Under the pieces are notes generated by a model that ran no database searches, was not told where the DNA came from, and saw only the letters and a program-made list of their open reading frames with translations. From Limnoraphis robusta CS-951 (GTDB lineage: Bacteria > Cyanobacteriota > Cyanobacteriia > Cyanobacteriales > Microcoleaceae): DNA of 64,000 nt. Shown here piece by piece: positions 54,701 to 63,357 of the stretch (position 1 is its first letter; every line of letters begins with the position of its first letter). A program made the translations under genes and the position numbers. The stretch covers positions 1 to 64,000 of the forward strand of contig NZ_LATL02000101.1 of assembly GCF_000972705.2 (NCBI RefSeq), in the 5' to 3' direction.

Positions 54701-55670
54701 ACGGTTAATGCAATCAATTCGCAAAAAGTTGGGTGATGTTAATCATATTATTATATCACCGGATGCTCAGTTAAACTTAATCCCTTTTGCGGCGTTGGTT
54801 GATGAAAATAATCGCTATTTGATAGAAACTTATAAAATTACTTATCTAACAACTGGACGAGATTTAATTCGTTTACAACTTAAACATTCTCACAAACAAC
54901 CGCCTGTTATTGTTGCTAACCCGGACTATGATAAACCCGGCGAACCGACAACGGTTGCTGTTTCAAATACTCGCGGAATTAATCAACTTTCCAGAGGGGT
55001 TGAGATGAGTTTTGGGGCGTTACCGGGAACGGCGGAAGAAGCAAATATCATTGCACCTTTATTGTCTGATGTGACGTTATTGACTCAATCTCAAGCAACA
55101 GAAAATGCGGTAAAACAGTTAGACGCACCGAAAATTATACATATTGCAACTCACGGTTTTTTTCTGCCAAATCTTCCCCGAGTTGAACCGGATAATACTT
55201 TTGGGTTTATCTCAGAAAACACTCAACAAAATACCCCTATTCAAGAAAATCCGTTAATTCGTTCCGGCTTGGCGTTGGCGGGTTTTAATCCCCGTGAAAG
55301 CGGTTCGGATGATGGGGTGTTAACTGCGTTGGAAGTGGCAAATTTAAAGCTAAGAGGGACTAAATTGGTGGTGTTATCGGCTTGTGAAACGGGGTTAGGA
55401 GAGATTGAAAATGGTGAAGGGGTTTATGGTTTACGTCGGGCGTTTACGTTGGCGGGTTCGGAAAGTCAATTAATGAGTTTATGGAAAGTAAATGATGAAG
55501 GAACGAAGGAATTAATGATTAAATATTATCAACGGTTGTTGCAAAATCAAGGGCGTTCGGATGCGTGGCGTCAAACCCAGTTGGAAATGTTAAATTCTCA
55601 ACAGTATCAGCACCCCTATTTTTGGGCGGCGTTTGTTCCCGTTGGAGATTGGACGCCGATGGAACGTTAA
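51756..55670 (+). CDS. exported TPR-CHAT protein (caspase-like peptidase domain)
   Basis: 1304 residues from the ATG at 51756, which opens a signal peptide (LWLTVVIGCSGLLTAIPPVI); a GTG five codons upstream is less likely. After a degenerate repeat come 15 nearly identical 42-residue kinesin-light-chain-type TPR units (about 87-716), each with VATSLNNLA.LY.SQGRY. A helical linker (about 750-930) leads to the CHAT domain (about 990-1300), with catalytic His in HIATHGFFLP and Cys in VVLSACETGLG. CHAT domains are caspase/separase-like cysteine peptidases. The substrate is unknown, and the signal peptide suggests it acts in the periplasm or outside. Confidence 0.88.
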   Translation: MKRTPLKPFLWLTVVIGCSGLLTAIPPVIGQTNSAVVQQSDELEEAKRLEQQVIQLYQQGKYNEAIPIAERVLEIQERILGENNPDVATSLNNLAELYRSQGRYDEAEPLYQRSLALLEKALGENHPNVATSLNNLAGLYSSQGRYDEAEPLYQRSLAIREKALGENHPDVATSLNNLAYLYRSQGRYDKAEPLYQRSLAIYEKALSTEHPLVATSLNNLALLYESQGRYNEAEPLYQRSLAIDEKALGTEHPSVATSLNNLASLYQSQGRYAEAEPLYKRSLSIWEKALGSEHPSVALSLNNLADLYRSQGLYNQAEPLYQRSLAIREKVLGTEHPDVATSLNNLAELYRSQGRYTEAEPLLQGSLAILEKALKENHPNVATSLNNLAELYHSQGRYAEAEPLYQRSLAIYEKALSTEHPLVATSLNNLAGLYRSQGRYAEAEPLYQRSLAIREKVLGLEHPDVANSLNNLASLYESQGRYDQAEPLYQRSLAILEKALGIEHPNVATSLNNLASLYESQGRYNQAEPLYQRSLAIREKALGKEHPDVANSLNNLASLYRSQGRYNDAEPLYQRSLAIYEKALSTEHPLVATSLNNLALLYDSQGRYNDAEPLYKRSLSIREKALGENHPDVALSLNNLASLYESQGRFNEAEPLYQRSLAILEKALSTEHPDVATSLNNLAGLYSSQGRYNEAEPLYQRSLAIREKVLGENHPDVALSLNNLASFYLSQGDTTQAINFLSRGLDVEEQNLNVLLATGSERQKQDSMKTVYNATNFAVYLHIKDVPNNLEASRLALTTILRRKGRILDVMTNDLQLLRENITPENQQLLDELATVRTQLATLIYNKPENIPDEQYRQQVANLREKSEQLEAELSRRSAEFRTFSQAVTIEAVQQLIPEDAALVEFVFYQPFDAKATPGNRQGKPHYAAYILKSSGEPQWVDLGEAEPIHRAAFFRFNLDLKDSKDTGNSDKVKQSGRKVDERLMQSIRKKLGDVNHIIISPDAQLNLIPFAALVDENNRYLIETYKITYLTTGRDLIRLQLKHSHKQPPVIVANPDYDKPGEPTTVAVSNTRGINQLSRGVEMSFGALPGTAEEANIIAPLLSDVTLLTQSQATENAVKQLDAPKIIHIATHGFFLPNLPRVEPDNTFGFISENTQQNTPIQENPLIRSGLALAGFNPRESGSDDGVLTALEVANLKLRGTKLVVLSACETGLGEIENGEGVYGLRRAFTLAGSESQLMSLWKVNDEGTKELMIKYYQRLLQNQGRSDAWRQTQLEMLNSQQYQHPYFWAAFVPVGDWTPMER
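52014..53903 (+). repeat. 15 in-phase 126-bp tandem repeats inside the TPR-CHAT gene
   Basis: Each unit starts at GTCGCCACCAGCCTCAACAA or a close variant. Fifteen units of exactly 126 bp run from 52014 to 53903 without a single length change; the next, degenerate unit begins at 53904. High DNA identity shows recent amplification or gene conversion, and the number of units probably varies between strains. Confidence 0.9.
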
Positions 55671-55739
55671 TTGTGTAGGGGGGGTTCTTCCACAATGTAT
55701 GTTTATGATCAATAATTGATATAAAATTGTTTTTGAAAC

Positions 55740-57308
55740 GTGACGGATCAAACATCTCTTACAACTCAAGCAACAGAAGTCGTCGTTATCGGCAGTGGTA
55801 TAGGCGGTTTAAGTTGTGCAGCAATACTTGCCCGCTATGGCTTCGCGGTGACGGTTTGTGAAAGTCATACTATTCCCGGTGGGGCGGCGCATGGCTTTGA
55901 ACGTAATGGCTACATCTTCGACTCTGGGCCATCGCTGTATTCGGGGATGTCCTCCAGTCCCTCTACGAACCCCTTAAAACAAGTTCTTGATGCGATAGGC
56001 GAGGATATTTCTTGGAAAACCTATGATGTCTGGGGCTGTCGTTTACCCGAAGGTAATTTTGATACATCTGTGGGGGCGGATCAATTTTGTGACGTGTTGA
56101 TGCGGTTACGAGGGCCAGAAGCAGTAAGAGAATGGCGTGAACTTCAACGGGTGATGGCTCCGCTAAAAGATGCGGCGATCGCTTTACCGATGGCGGCGAT
56201 GCGCTATGATTTGGGTGCAGTGTTGACGTTAGGTCGCTTCGCCCTTCCTCTGTTACAAAGTCTTCCCTACGCTTCTAAACTAACGGGAGCATTCGGCCCT
56301 ATTATGGATGAGGTAATTAAAGATCCCTTTATCCGCAATTGGTTGGATATGTTGTGTTTTCTGTTATCTGGACTGCCTGCGAGTGGCACCAGTGCGGCTG
56401 AAGTGGCGTTTATGTTTGCCGAGTGGTACAGACCCGAAGTGGTGTTAGATTATCCCGTAGGTGGCAGTGCGGCATTAGTTGAGGCAATGGTACGCGGACT
56501 GAAAAAATATGGGGGTGATCTCAAACTGGGCGCTCATGTGGAACAGGTTTTAGTGGAAAATAATCGAGCGGTGGGCGTGGGTTTGCGGGGCGGTGAAGAA
56601 ATTCGGGCTTCTAAAGCGGTGGTTTCTGCGGCTTCGGTTTGGGATACGCTGAAGTTAATTCCCTTGGGGGCGTTACCGCAAGAGTTTGTGAAAGCGCGAT
56701 CGCAAACTCCAGACTGTGAGAGTTTTATGCACCTGCATCTGGGGATTGACGGGACGGGTTTACCAGAGGATCTCGCTTGTCATTATATTACCGTCAATGA
56801 CTGGGAAAAAGGCATTACTTCGCCTCTGAATTTGATTGTCATGTCTATTCCAACGGTTCTCGATCCCTCCCTCGCACCGCCTGGAAAACACGTAATTCAT
56901 GTTTACACGCCGGGGAATGAACCTTATGATCTTTGGCAGGGTTTAGATCGTCGCAGCCCTGAATATGCCCAACTGAAAGCTGAACGGGCGGAACCGATGT
57001 GGCAAGCCTTAGAACGGGTTATTCCTGATGTGCGATCGCGCTGTGAGGTAACGTTGGTGGGGACACCGCTTACCCATGAACGTTTTTTACGCCGTTACAG
57101 AGGCTCCTACGGCCCTGCAATTCCAGCCGGACAGGGGACGTTTCCCGGCTCTCAAACGCCCTTAGCGGGGCTGTTATGCTGCGGAGATTCAACGTTTCCA
57201 GGGATTGGTTTACCTGCGGTGGCGGCCAGTGGGATGATTGCGGCAAATACGTTGACGTCGGTTCAAAAACACTTGGAAATGTTGGATGAAATTGGTTGTA
57301 AAGTTTGA
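55740..57308 (+). CDS. FAD-dependent carotenoid isomerase / phytoene-desaturase-family oxidoreductase
   Basis: 522 residues from a GTG start. The dinucleotide-binding fold VVVIGSGIGGLSCAAILARYG is at residues 14-34, followed by GGAAHGFERNGYIFDSGPSLYSG typical of CrtISO/CrtH-like enzymes. VLDYPVGGSAALVEAMV is near residue 238, and the C-terminal FAD motif LLCCGDSTFPGIGLPAVAASG near residue 480. Members isomerise or desaturate carotenoids or related polyenes; the exact substrate is not clear from the sequence. It is 70 bp downstream of the TPR-CHAT gene. Confidence 0.8.
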   Translation: MTDQTSLTTQATEVVVIGSGIGGLSCAAILARYGFAVTVCESHTIPGGAAHGFERNGYIFDSGPSLYSGMSSSPSTNPLKQVLDAIGEDISWKTYDVWGCRLPEGNFDTSVGADQFCDVLMRLRGPEAVREWRELQRVMAPLKDAAIALPMAAMRYDLGAVLTLGRFALPLLQSLPYASKLTGAFGPIMDEVIKDPFIRNWLDMLCFLLSGLPASGTSAAEVAFMFAEWYRPEVVLDYPVGGSAALVEAMVRGLKKYGGDLKLGAHVEQVLVENNRAVGVGLRGGEEIRASKAVVSAASVWDTLKLIPLGALPQEFVKARSQTPDCESFMHLHLGIDGTGLPEDLACHYITVNDWEKGITSPLNLIVMSIPTVLDPSLAPPGKHVIHVYTPGNEPYDLWQGLDRRSPEYAQLKAERAEPMWQALERVIPDVRSRCEVTLVGTPLTHERFLRRYRGSYGPAIPAGQGTFPGSQTPLAGLLCCGDSTFPGIGLPAVAASGMIAANTLTSVQKHLEMLDEIGCKV

Positions 57309-57329
57309 GGGAAAATCGCGTTATAAAAT

Positions 57330-57962
57330 CTAATGGGTGAGCAGTTCTTCAACAGTGAGAGCAAATTCTGGAAACGTTGGCGAAATAATGCGTTCGCGCA
57401 GCGTGCCGTCAGGCGTATCGCTTCCTTGATAGCGATTCATTTGATAGGTTTTATTCTCATCGAGTACACAGACAAAAACGGTGAGGAGTTTCGGGTTTCC
57501 TAAATAACTGCGACTGGCAACGGCTAAATAATCGACTATCCAATATTCAGGTATACCCAAACGTTGATACTCCTCTAGTTTATCTAGATAGTCATCTTCC
57601 CAATTTGTTGAGACAATTTCTACAACTAATTGGGGCGGTTCAAGGAGTGCAGAATAGGCTGTTGGTTGGGCTTCCCAAAGGGTTTTATCAACAACAGTAA
57701 TATCAGGATGGCGTCCTTGTTCTTGTCCTTGTGCGGTTTCAGTTTTAATCACAATTCTACCCGAAACTCGATAGTTTAACTGAAGTCGTTCAACTTCTTT
57801 ATCAAACTGTCGCAGGATAAAATCTGCTAGATCTTCATGTCGTCGAGTCGGAAGTTTCCTGATTATTTCACCGTTAACGAGTTCGTAGTATCCTTCTTCA
57901 TCTGGAAGTTGGCTGAGAAATTTCTCGAATGTGAGTTGAGAGGTGAGAGGTGTTGTGATCAT
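57330..57962 (-). CDS. Uma2-family PD-(D/E)XK putative endonuclease
   Basis: 210 residues. Family pattern: FLSQLPDEEGYYELVNGEII at the N-terminus, RHPDITVVD with the first acidic residue near 96, LVVEIVSTNWEDDYLDKLEE near 125 with the second, and GIPEYWIVD near 147. It is convergent with the carotenoid-isomerase-like gene (21-bp gap). It lies 76 bp beyond the stop of the CRISPR RAMP gene on the same strand, so it may be transcribed from that operon. Confidence 0.88.
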   Translation of the reverse strand: MITTPLTSQLTFEKFLSQLPDEEGYYELVNGEIIRKLPTRRHEDLADFILRQFDKEVERLQLNYRVSGRIVIKTETAQGQEQGRHPDITVVDKTLWEAQPTAYSALLEPPQLVVEIVSTNWEDDYLDKLEEYQRLGIPEYWIVDYLAVASRSYLGNPKLLTVFVCVLDENKTYQMNRYQGSDTPDGTLRERIISPTFPEFALTVEELLTH

Positions 57963-58038
57963 GGTTAAAATAGGGGAATAGGTTTAAGTGCGATCGCGTT
58001 TCAAGAGTTGGGTTTTGGCTGAGGTGGTCAAAATTCCA

Positions 58039-60444
58039 TTAAACACGCTTCACTTTCCTAATACTTTTTCCTTGGGCTTTAACAATACAGACTTTTAGAA
58101 TATCACCCACAGCTAAAGATACTGGTTTATAAGTTTCTTCCTTGGCTGAACAGTCTGAACCTTGAATTTCGTAAATAATAGTTGTTTTGAGCTTCTTTCC
58201 TTCTTTTACTTGAATATCAACGACCTTAGCATCAACTTCTTGATCTTCCAAAAATAGTTCTGTTTGTTGCTCAATAGATTTTTTGGAGAGAGAGGGAAAT
58301 GGGCGATCGCATTCTATCTTAATTCCCATAACATCTAATGGATTTGGCAAAACAGGACGTTCTTTATACTCATTAATTTTTTTATCCTTCTGCTTGCATT
58401 GACCAATATGGTGCTTGCTACAATCTCTCTCGATTTCCATATATCGAGTATTTCTTTCTACATCTTTTATACCAGGCCAACTTAACATAGCTAACAACAT
58501 TTGAATTCTACATAAGTTTCTAAAATTTCCTGTATGATCGAGTTTTTCTAGCATATAGTTTTCAAACTTAGATACATAGTCTGATATGTCTTTGTTGGTC
58601 TCTGTCTCTCCTTTTTGCCAATAACTATTCTTACTATCAAATAAATTTTCGTAGCGTTTCTTACGATTACTTAAGTACAAAATAGGTTCTATTTTCACGG
58701 CTCCTAGCCCTAATGGTTTGCCCATACCTAAAGACAAGCGATAGTTATCATTTTGAGCAATATCCAAAACCCAAAGTAAAGCACCCAGTTCCACATCACT
58801 GAGATTTTCAAAATGAATATCAAACTTAAAAGTTACTCCTTTGTTAACAGGTTTAATCAGAGTTGTTTGAGTATCAGAGACTTTTGGAGGAGAACCAATG
58901 ACTTTTTTCGGAGGGGGAAGTTTGAAATCCGGATCACTCCCTTTCTGCCAATATAGTTTATGACCTCGAATAACTGTTTTTTCAATAGGTTCACTGGCAT
59001 AGTGTTTGAGTTCTAATTGATCTGCGTTGGGTTGAACTAGATAATGAGGAAAATAGCTTGGTTTGGGTTCAGATAATATCTGAGGAGTTACAGGAGTTTC
59101 ACTATACCATATACCATTTTGATTACTTTCATATAAACCATCTGTAACACAAACCCTACCTGCTCTTTGTTTAAGAAAATCTTGAGGTAGTTTTTCCGAT
59201 TCAGATTCTTGCTTAACCCAACCGAAAATTGCATCAGCTAAATCAATTAATGCCAATTCCCTCAAATTTTTAGGAATAAAGTCTAATACAGTTGTGGCGT
59301 GACCATTACCTTCTGGAGAATAGGGGATACGAAAATTAGGACTTTGACCAAAAAATCCGACTGTTTCGCTCTTTCCGTCGTGATAGTAAAACACTGGATG
59401 ATCTTCTTGTAATACTCCCCAATCTTTATTAAAAGGTGACGCTTTCTGAAAATCGGTCAGCGCATTACGATAATGCTCAATTGCTGTATCATCTATAGGT
59501 AAAGGCTTGGCTTTTTTATCTACAGGAAAAACTATACAATGATTACAACGTGGTGAATTGTCATCATCTGTCTGCTTCATATTTCCACTGGTAACAAGCA
59601 CACCCTTTTTAGAATAAGTATCTGGCAAATCTACATCATGAGCAAATAAGCGTTTAGCTCTATCTGTTTGATCTACTTCAGCATTTGTATAGCTAACAGG
59701 AATATACTTGGGTTTATATTTTTTACTATTAAACTCTTGTAAATTTAAACTTTCTAAATCTAAAGAATTTTCTTGAGCCCATGCAAATGTTTTACCCTCT
59801 TTAAATTCAGCAGGTTGAATTAGCCATGTTTCACCATTTTTTATTAGATAACCAGCTTTAACAATTTCAGGCTTAACATCTGGATTAACATATTGTTTAT
59901 ACTCTTTCCCCAAAGACTCCTTCTTAGGATTTGATCCCACCGCACGAAAAAATAACCGTTGATGTCCAGAGACTCTTTCAATCTTACTAAAACTAACAAT
60001 TTCAACTAAAGTTCTCAACATACCTCTGATACTACTACCAGGAATGACTGGTTGATTAGTTGCAGGATTAATAAAAAAATTTGCTCTCAGTTTTTGAATC
60101 TCATCAGACAAATCTTTAAATGGAGTTTCTCCGTATTCGGCAAAATCTTCTGGACTCCAACCACAACGAGTATACAGAGGAGATTCTGTAGTTAAAGTGC
60201 ATTCAATCCTACCTGTTTGACGTTTTATTTTTACTGTTTCTCCATTAATTAAATGTTTTGAATAGTTATGGTAGCAGTTTTGTTCAGGTAAAGGCTGCGC
60301 TTCAACTACTTTTTCTGGTAGTTCAACAAAATTATAAGGTGCGATCGCCCTGCGTGGAATTCTTTCTATATAGGTAGATCCATCTTTTCTCTTTCTTGTT
60401 TCTTCGATAAATTCTGGGACTGTTCCAATATGTTTCGGATTCAT
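58039..60444 (-). CDS. type III CRISPR RAMP protein, TIGR03986-like (Cas7 with large insertion)
   Basis: 801 residues. Cas7-type RAMP hallmarks are near residue 137 (VIPGSSIRGMLRTLVEIVS) and in the glycine-rich loop SLGMGKPLGLGAVKIEPI near residue 560. A region of about 370 residues lies between them and includes CNHC-type Cys residues. The C-terminus ends in a small OB/S1-like basic domain (VVDIQVKEGKKLKT). It resembles TIGR03986 RAMPs and, by size and company, the insertion-bearing Cas7 of type III-Dv complexes. It probably forms part of the crRNA-guided backbone that cuts target RNA. It starts 51 bp after an embedded Uma2 gene. Confidence 0.8.
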   Translation of the reverse strand: MNPKHIGTVPEFIEETRKRKDGSTYIERIPRRAIAPYNFVELPEKVVEAQPLPEQNCYHNYSKHLINGETVKIKRQTGRIECTLTTESPLYTRCGWSPEDFAEYGETPFKDLSDEIQKLRANFFINPATNQPVIPGSSIRGMLRTLVEIVSFSKIERVSGHQRLFFRAVGSNPKKESLGKEYKQYVNPDVKPEIVKAGYLIKNGETWLIQPAEFKEGKTFAWAQENSLDLESLNLQEFNSKKYKPKYIPVSYTNAEVDQTDRAKRLFAHDVDLPDTYSKKGVLVTSGNMKQTDDDNSPRCNHCIVFPVDKKAKPLPIDDTAIEHYRNALTDFQKASPFNKDWGVLQEDHPVFYYHDGKSETVGFFGQSPNFRIPYSPEGNGHATTVLDFIPKNLRELALIDLADAIFGWVKQESESEKLPQDFLKQRAGRVCVTDGLYESNQNGIWYSETPVTPQILSEPKPSYFPHYLVQPNADQLELKHYASEPIEKTVIRGHKLYWQKGSDPDFKLPPPKKVIGSPPKVSDTQTTLIKPVNKGVTFKFDIHFENLSDVELGALLWVLDIAQNDNYRLSLGMGKPLGLGAVKIEPILYLSNRKKRYENLFDSKNSYWQKGETETNKDISDYVSKFENYMLEKLDHTGNFRNLCRIQMLLAMLSWPGIKDVERNTRYMEIERDCSKHHIGQCKQKDKKINEYKERPVLPNPLDVMGIKIECDRPFPSLSKKSIEQQTELFLEDQEVDAKVVDIQVKEGKKLKTTIIYEIQGSDCSAKEETYKPVSLAVGDILKVCIVKAQGKSIRKVKRV

Positions 60445-60495
60445 TGTTCAATCTCCTTATGATTCAATAAATTTACTTAATACCTATGTAAACTC

Positions 60496-61071
60496 TCACT
60501 CTTTCTCAAAACTAACCCCTTCATATAAAAGTTCGAGCGCACACTCAAACTCAATGCTTTCTAACGCGATCGCCTCCCCATCCTCATATTGATAATAATG
60601 CCACATTTTCCCATCTCCTCGATGATAAACTTCAACGGAGATTTCTTCTGAGTCAACTAATACATATTCTTGCAAACTGGGAATCTGACGATAATATTTT
60701 AGTTTTTTCGTCCGATCATAATTAGCTGTACTTGGAGAAAGCACTTCAATAATCACTTTAGGATGTTGAATAAAATTACGAGATTTTAAATCATCAGGAT
60801 GACAAGTAACCACTAAATCAGGATAAAAATAACGACTTTTTTCACTAGCCTGAACTTTCACATCCGATACATTGACTCGACAACCCCTCTGACGCAAATG
60901 AGGTCTTAGCGCTGTATAGAAATTAAGGGAAATATCGTTATGAGGAATACTCCCCCCTGTCATCGCCAAAATTTCGCCGTCAATGTATTCATGGCGAAGT
61001 TCCTGCTTGGCTTCCCATTCTAGGTATTCTTCAGGGGTCATTTTTTGAGGATATTGGGGTTCAGCAATCAT
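60496..61071 (-). CDS. Uma2-family nuclease embedded in the CRISPR operon
   Basis: 191 residues. Family pattern: MTPEEYLEWEAKQELRHEYI, GEILAMTGG, the HNDISLNFYTAL helix, FYPDLVVTC (Asp near residue 88), VIIEVLSPSTANYDRTKK (Glu near 108) and LQEYVLVDSEE. All acidic and Lys positions expected for an active PD-(D/E)XK site are present. Its ATG overlaps the csx19 stop by 4 bp (ATGA), which predicts translational coupling. Uma2 genes are scattered widely in cyanobacteria, so its presence could be a passenger insertion rather than a functional part of the system. Confidence 0.88.
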   Translation of the reverse strand: MIAEPQYPQKMTPEEYLEWEAKQELRHEYIDGEILAMTGGSIPHNDISLNFYTALRPHLRQRGCRVNVSDVKVQASEKSRYFYPDLVVTCHPDDLKSRNFIQHPKVIIEVLSPSTANYDRTKKLKYYRQIPSLQEYVLVDSEEISVEVYHRGDGKMWHYYQYEDGEAIALESIEFECALELLYEGVSFEKE

Positions 61072-61697
61072 AACTTTTCCTCAATTTTGTTACTTTCTAT
61101 TTTAACAGATTCTAAATGTACCAACCGACTTAAATAAATTCTAGCCACACCACTCTGATCATCATCAATATAATGACGAACTTTTAATCGTAAAGGACGA
61201 TAATCTTTACCTTGAAAAGTAATATCCGTTAAAGGAACAGCGTGTTTTAGTCCTTGAGAACCATCTGAAACTAAAGTAAAACCATTTTTTTCTCCTTCTG
61301 GTTGAGTTCCCCAGAGAATTTGATTTTCATCAGGAAGATGTTCGGGGTTATTATCATCTTTTATTAGTCGTGCTTTGAAGTGATCACCGACTTTCCAAAG
61401 CATCACTTCAGCATTTTCACCAAAGGCGCGACATTGTTGGAGAGTTTGCGATCGCAAAACAGGCAAGTTATGTTTAGGAAACAACTCTTCTGAATTAGGA
61501 AATAACTCTTTAGACGGATTCGCTGTGATTAAATTCCCATCTTGGTCAAACTTGCCCCAAATTACACCATCATCGGCATGAGCTAATAAATATTTCAACT
61601 CTTGCTCTTTGGCTTTATCTTGCAGCCAAGAGTATAAAGTTTGAGTATCTACAATTATTTCAGTATCTTTAAGCAATTGGCAATCAGGCTTGATCAT
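61068..61697 (-). CDS. csx19: type III-D CRISPR protein Csx19
   Basis: 209 residues from the ATG at 61697; AGGAG lies 10 bp upstream of it, and the next ATG upstream (61721) has no such site. The sequence matches the Csx19/TIGR03984 pattern: YLLAHADDGVIWGKFD near residue 35, LRSQTLQQCRAFGENAEVML near residue 82, FKARLIKDD and LRLKVRHYIDDDQSGVARIY near the end. Csx19 is a small subunit of type III-D complexes. It overlaps the upstream double-Cas7 gene by 14 bp and the downstream Uma2 gene by 4 bp. Confidence 0.82.
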   Translation of the reverse strand: MIKPDCQLLKDTEIIVDTQTLYSWLQDKAKEQELKYLLAHADDGVIWGKFDQDGNLITANPSKELFPNSEELFPKHNLPVLRSQTLQQCRAFGENAEVMLWKVGDHFKARLIKDDNNPEHLPDENQILWGTQPEGEKNGFTLVSDGSQGLKHAVPLTDITFQGKDYRPLRLKVRHYIDDDQSGVARIYLSRLVHLESVKIESNKIEEKL

Positions 61698-63357
61698 TTT
61701 TGGTAGTCTCCTGTTGAGCATATTCGACTAATCGGTTAACATAATTTTCTAAGTCTTGGCGATCGCTACCTGTAATCTCCAAATAGTTTTCCTTTAAGTT
61801 AGGTTGAGAAATTGTCCATGACTTTCCCTCTTTTAACCAAACCAAGGTTGCTTCTTTTCCTTGTAACCTTCCTCTTCCAACGCTACTAGAACCACCAACA
61901 GGTAAATCTTCTGTCCATAAGTCTTTCAGTAAAAGCAACAGCAAACCGATTTCGTGTTGGTCAGGGTTTCGTAGTTCTATTTCTAACTGTAGGTTTTCAT
62001 CACCCTTGCCAAAAATAGGTTGTTCTTGAAATAAAGCACCATGATAAGCACCCCCTGTAAAGCGATCAATTGCAATACGAGTTTGTACTAATTCGGCGGT
62101 GTTTTCGATAACGCTTTCATGGACAATTAAACGACTAGCTTTCGCTTTCTTCGTTTTGTCTTGACTAAAATCAGGCCCAAATATTTCATCTATAATTGTT
62201 GTGGGTTTTTCCAGAGTATTAACAATTCGTTCAGCACGATGTCGCAACACTCCTGCTAAACTTGTACCAGAGAGAACAGACGTTAAGACTTTTGCTTTTA
62301 GAAGATTATGTGCAAAGAAAAATAATTCCCAATTTTCAGAACTCCATAAATCTATTTCTGATGGCAACTCACCTAAAATCTGGATAGCTCGGTCAAACAG
62401 CCATTTAATTTGTTGATTAATTATTCGGTAAGATTTTAAATGCACGACATCCGGTGCGCGTCCTGTTGCAGCTTGACCCGAACGGATAAGCAGAGAACCA
62501 ACCAGTTTGAATGTAGCTTGGATGGTGAAGCGATCGCGCTTATCTTCTTTCTCAGCTTCATCGAACTTGACTTCAATCTTAGCTTGAGTAAATGCCTCTT
62601 GAATTGATGAATAACTGGGAAGTTCAGAAAATAAACCTGTGCGCCAATGCTCATATTTTAACCAATTTGTGCGATCGCTTTCATCCGTTAGATCAAAATT
62701 CCAAACCTGCCATTCTTTGACATGACAGCCACCAAAACCCCGACGTTTTTTCATGCCAAGGCTGATTTCACCATGTTCGAGGCCTGAGAGTGCGATCGCT
62801 AATCCTTTCCGTAACTCCCTTTCATTACTGTCTTTCTCAATCAACAATTCAAAACACAAAGGAAACTCAGTTCCCGCTTGCAGTAACTCTAAGTCATATT
62901 TAGCTTGAGCAGCAGCAGTCCGAGTAATGCTATTAATTTTCACTCCATCTCTGAGTTCTGATTGTATTGGCTTAGTGCTAATAGCATCGTTAATAATTAA
63001 CGGACTTTGCGTATCTTGCTCTCTTAGTTTTATTTTTTCTACTTCGTCAGTTATATTCTGTTCATCCTTATAAGAAAAAAGATCGCCGAATAGTAAAGCT
63101 GCTGAATCGTAGCGGCGATCGCTTTCGCCATATCCCTTATTTTGTTCCCGTAAATAGTTTCGCAATGCACCAGCAATTGATGAACCTGTTAATAAAGCCT
63201 TATTTCTTGCTAGATTATCCCGTGACAATGGCATATCAGTCGGGCTATCTGAATCTCCTGTCCCTAAGCAAGTTGGTGTATCTAAAACTAGAGTTCCGCG
63301 TACAATCAAACGCCGAATAATATGACGATGATCGGGTCTATAAGGTAGTTTAAGCAT
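61684..63357 (-). CDS. double Cas7 RAMP protein (Cas7-2x)
   Basis: 557 residues with two Cas7-type RAMP domains in tandem. Domain 1 (about 10-220) has LTGSSIAGALRNYLREQ and the glycine loop LGMKKRRGFGGCHVKEW. Domain 2 (about 275-510) has LSGTSLAGVLRHRAERI and GGSSSVGRGRLQGKEA. Candidate RNA-cleavage aspartates lie in SPTDMPLSRD and RAPDVVHL. Fused double Cas7 proteins are characteristic of type III-Dv effectors such as the one in Synechocystis. It overlaps the upstream gene by 8 bp. The product is expected to bind crRNA and to cut target RNA at two sites. Confidence 0.82.
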   Translation of the reverse strand: MLKLPYRPDHRHIIRRLIVRGTLVLDTPTCLGTGDSDSPTDMPLSRDNLARNKALLTGSSIAGALRNYLREQNKGYGESDRRYDSAALLFGDLFSYKDEQNITDEVEKIKLREQDTQSPLIINDAISTKPIQSELRDGVKINSITRTAAAQAKYDLELLQAGTEFPLCFELLIEKDSNERELRKGLAIALSGLEHGEISLGMKKRRGFGGCHVKEWQVWNFDLTDESDRTNWLKYEHWRTGLFSELPSYSSIQEAFTQAKIEVKFDEAEKEDKRDRFTIQATFKLVGSLLIRSGQAATGRAPDVVHLKSYRIINQQIKWLFDRAIQILGELPSEIDLWSSENWELFFFAHNLLKAKVLTSVLSGTSLAGVLRHRAERIVNTLEKPTTIIDEIFGPDFSQDKTKKAKASRLIVHESVIENTAELVQTRIAIDRFTGGAYHGALFQEQPIFGKGDENLQLEIELRNPDQHEIGLLLLLLKDLWTEDLPVGGSSSVGRGRLQGKEATLVWLKEGKSWTISQPNLKENYLEITGSDRQDLENYVNRLVEYAQQETTKNDQA

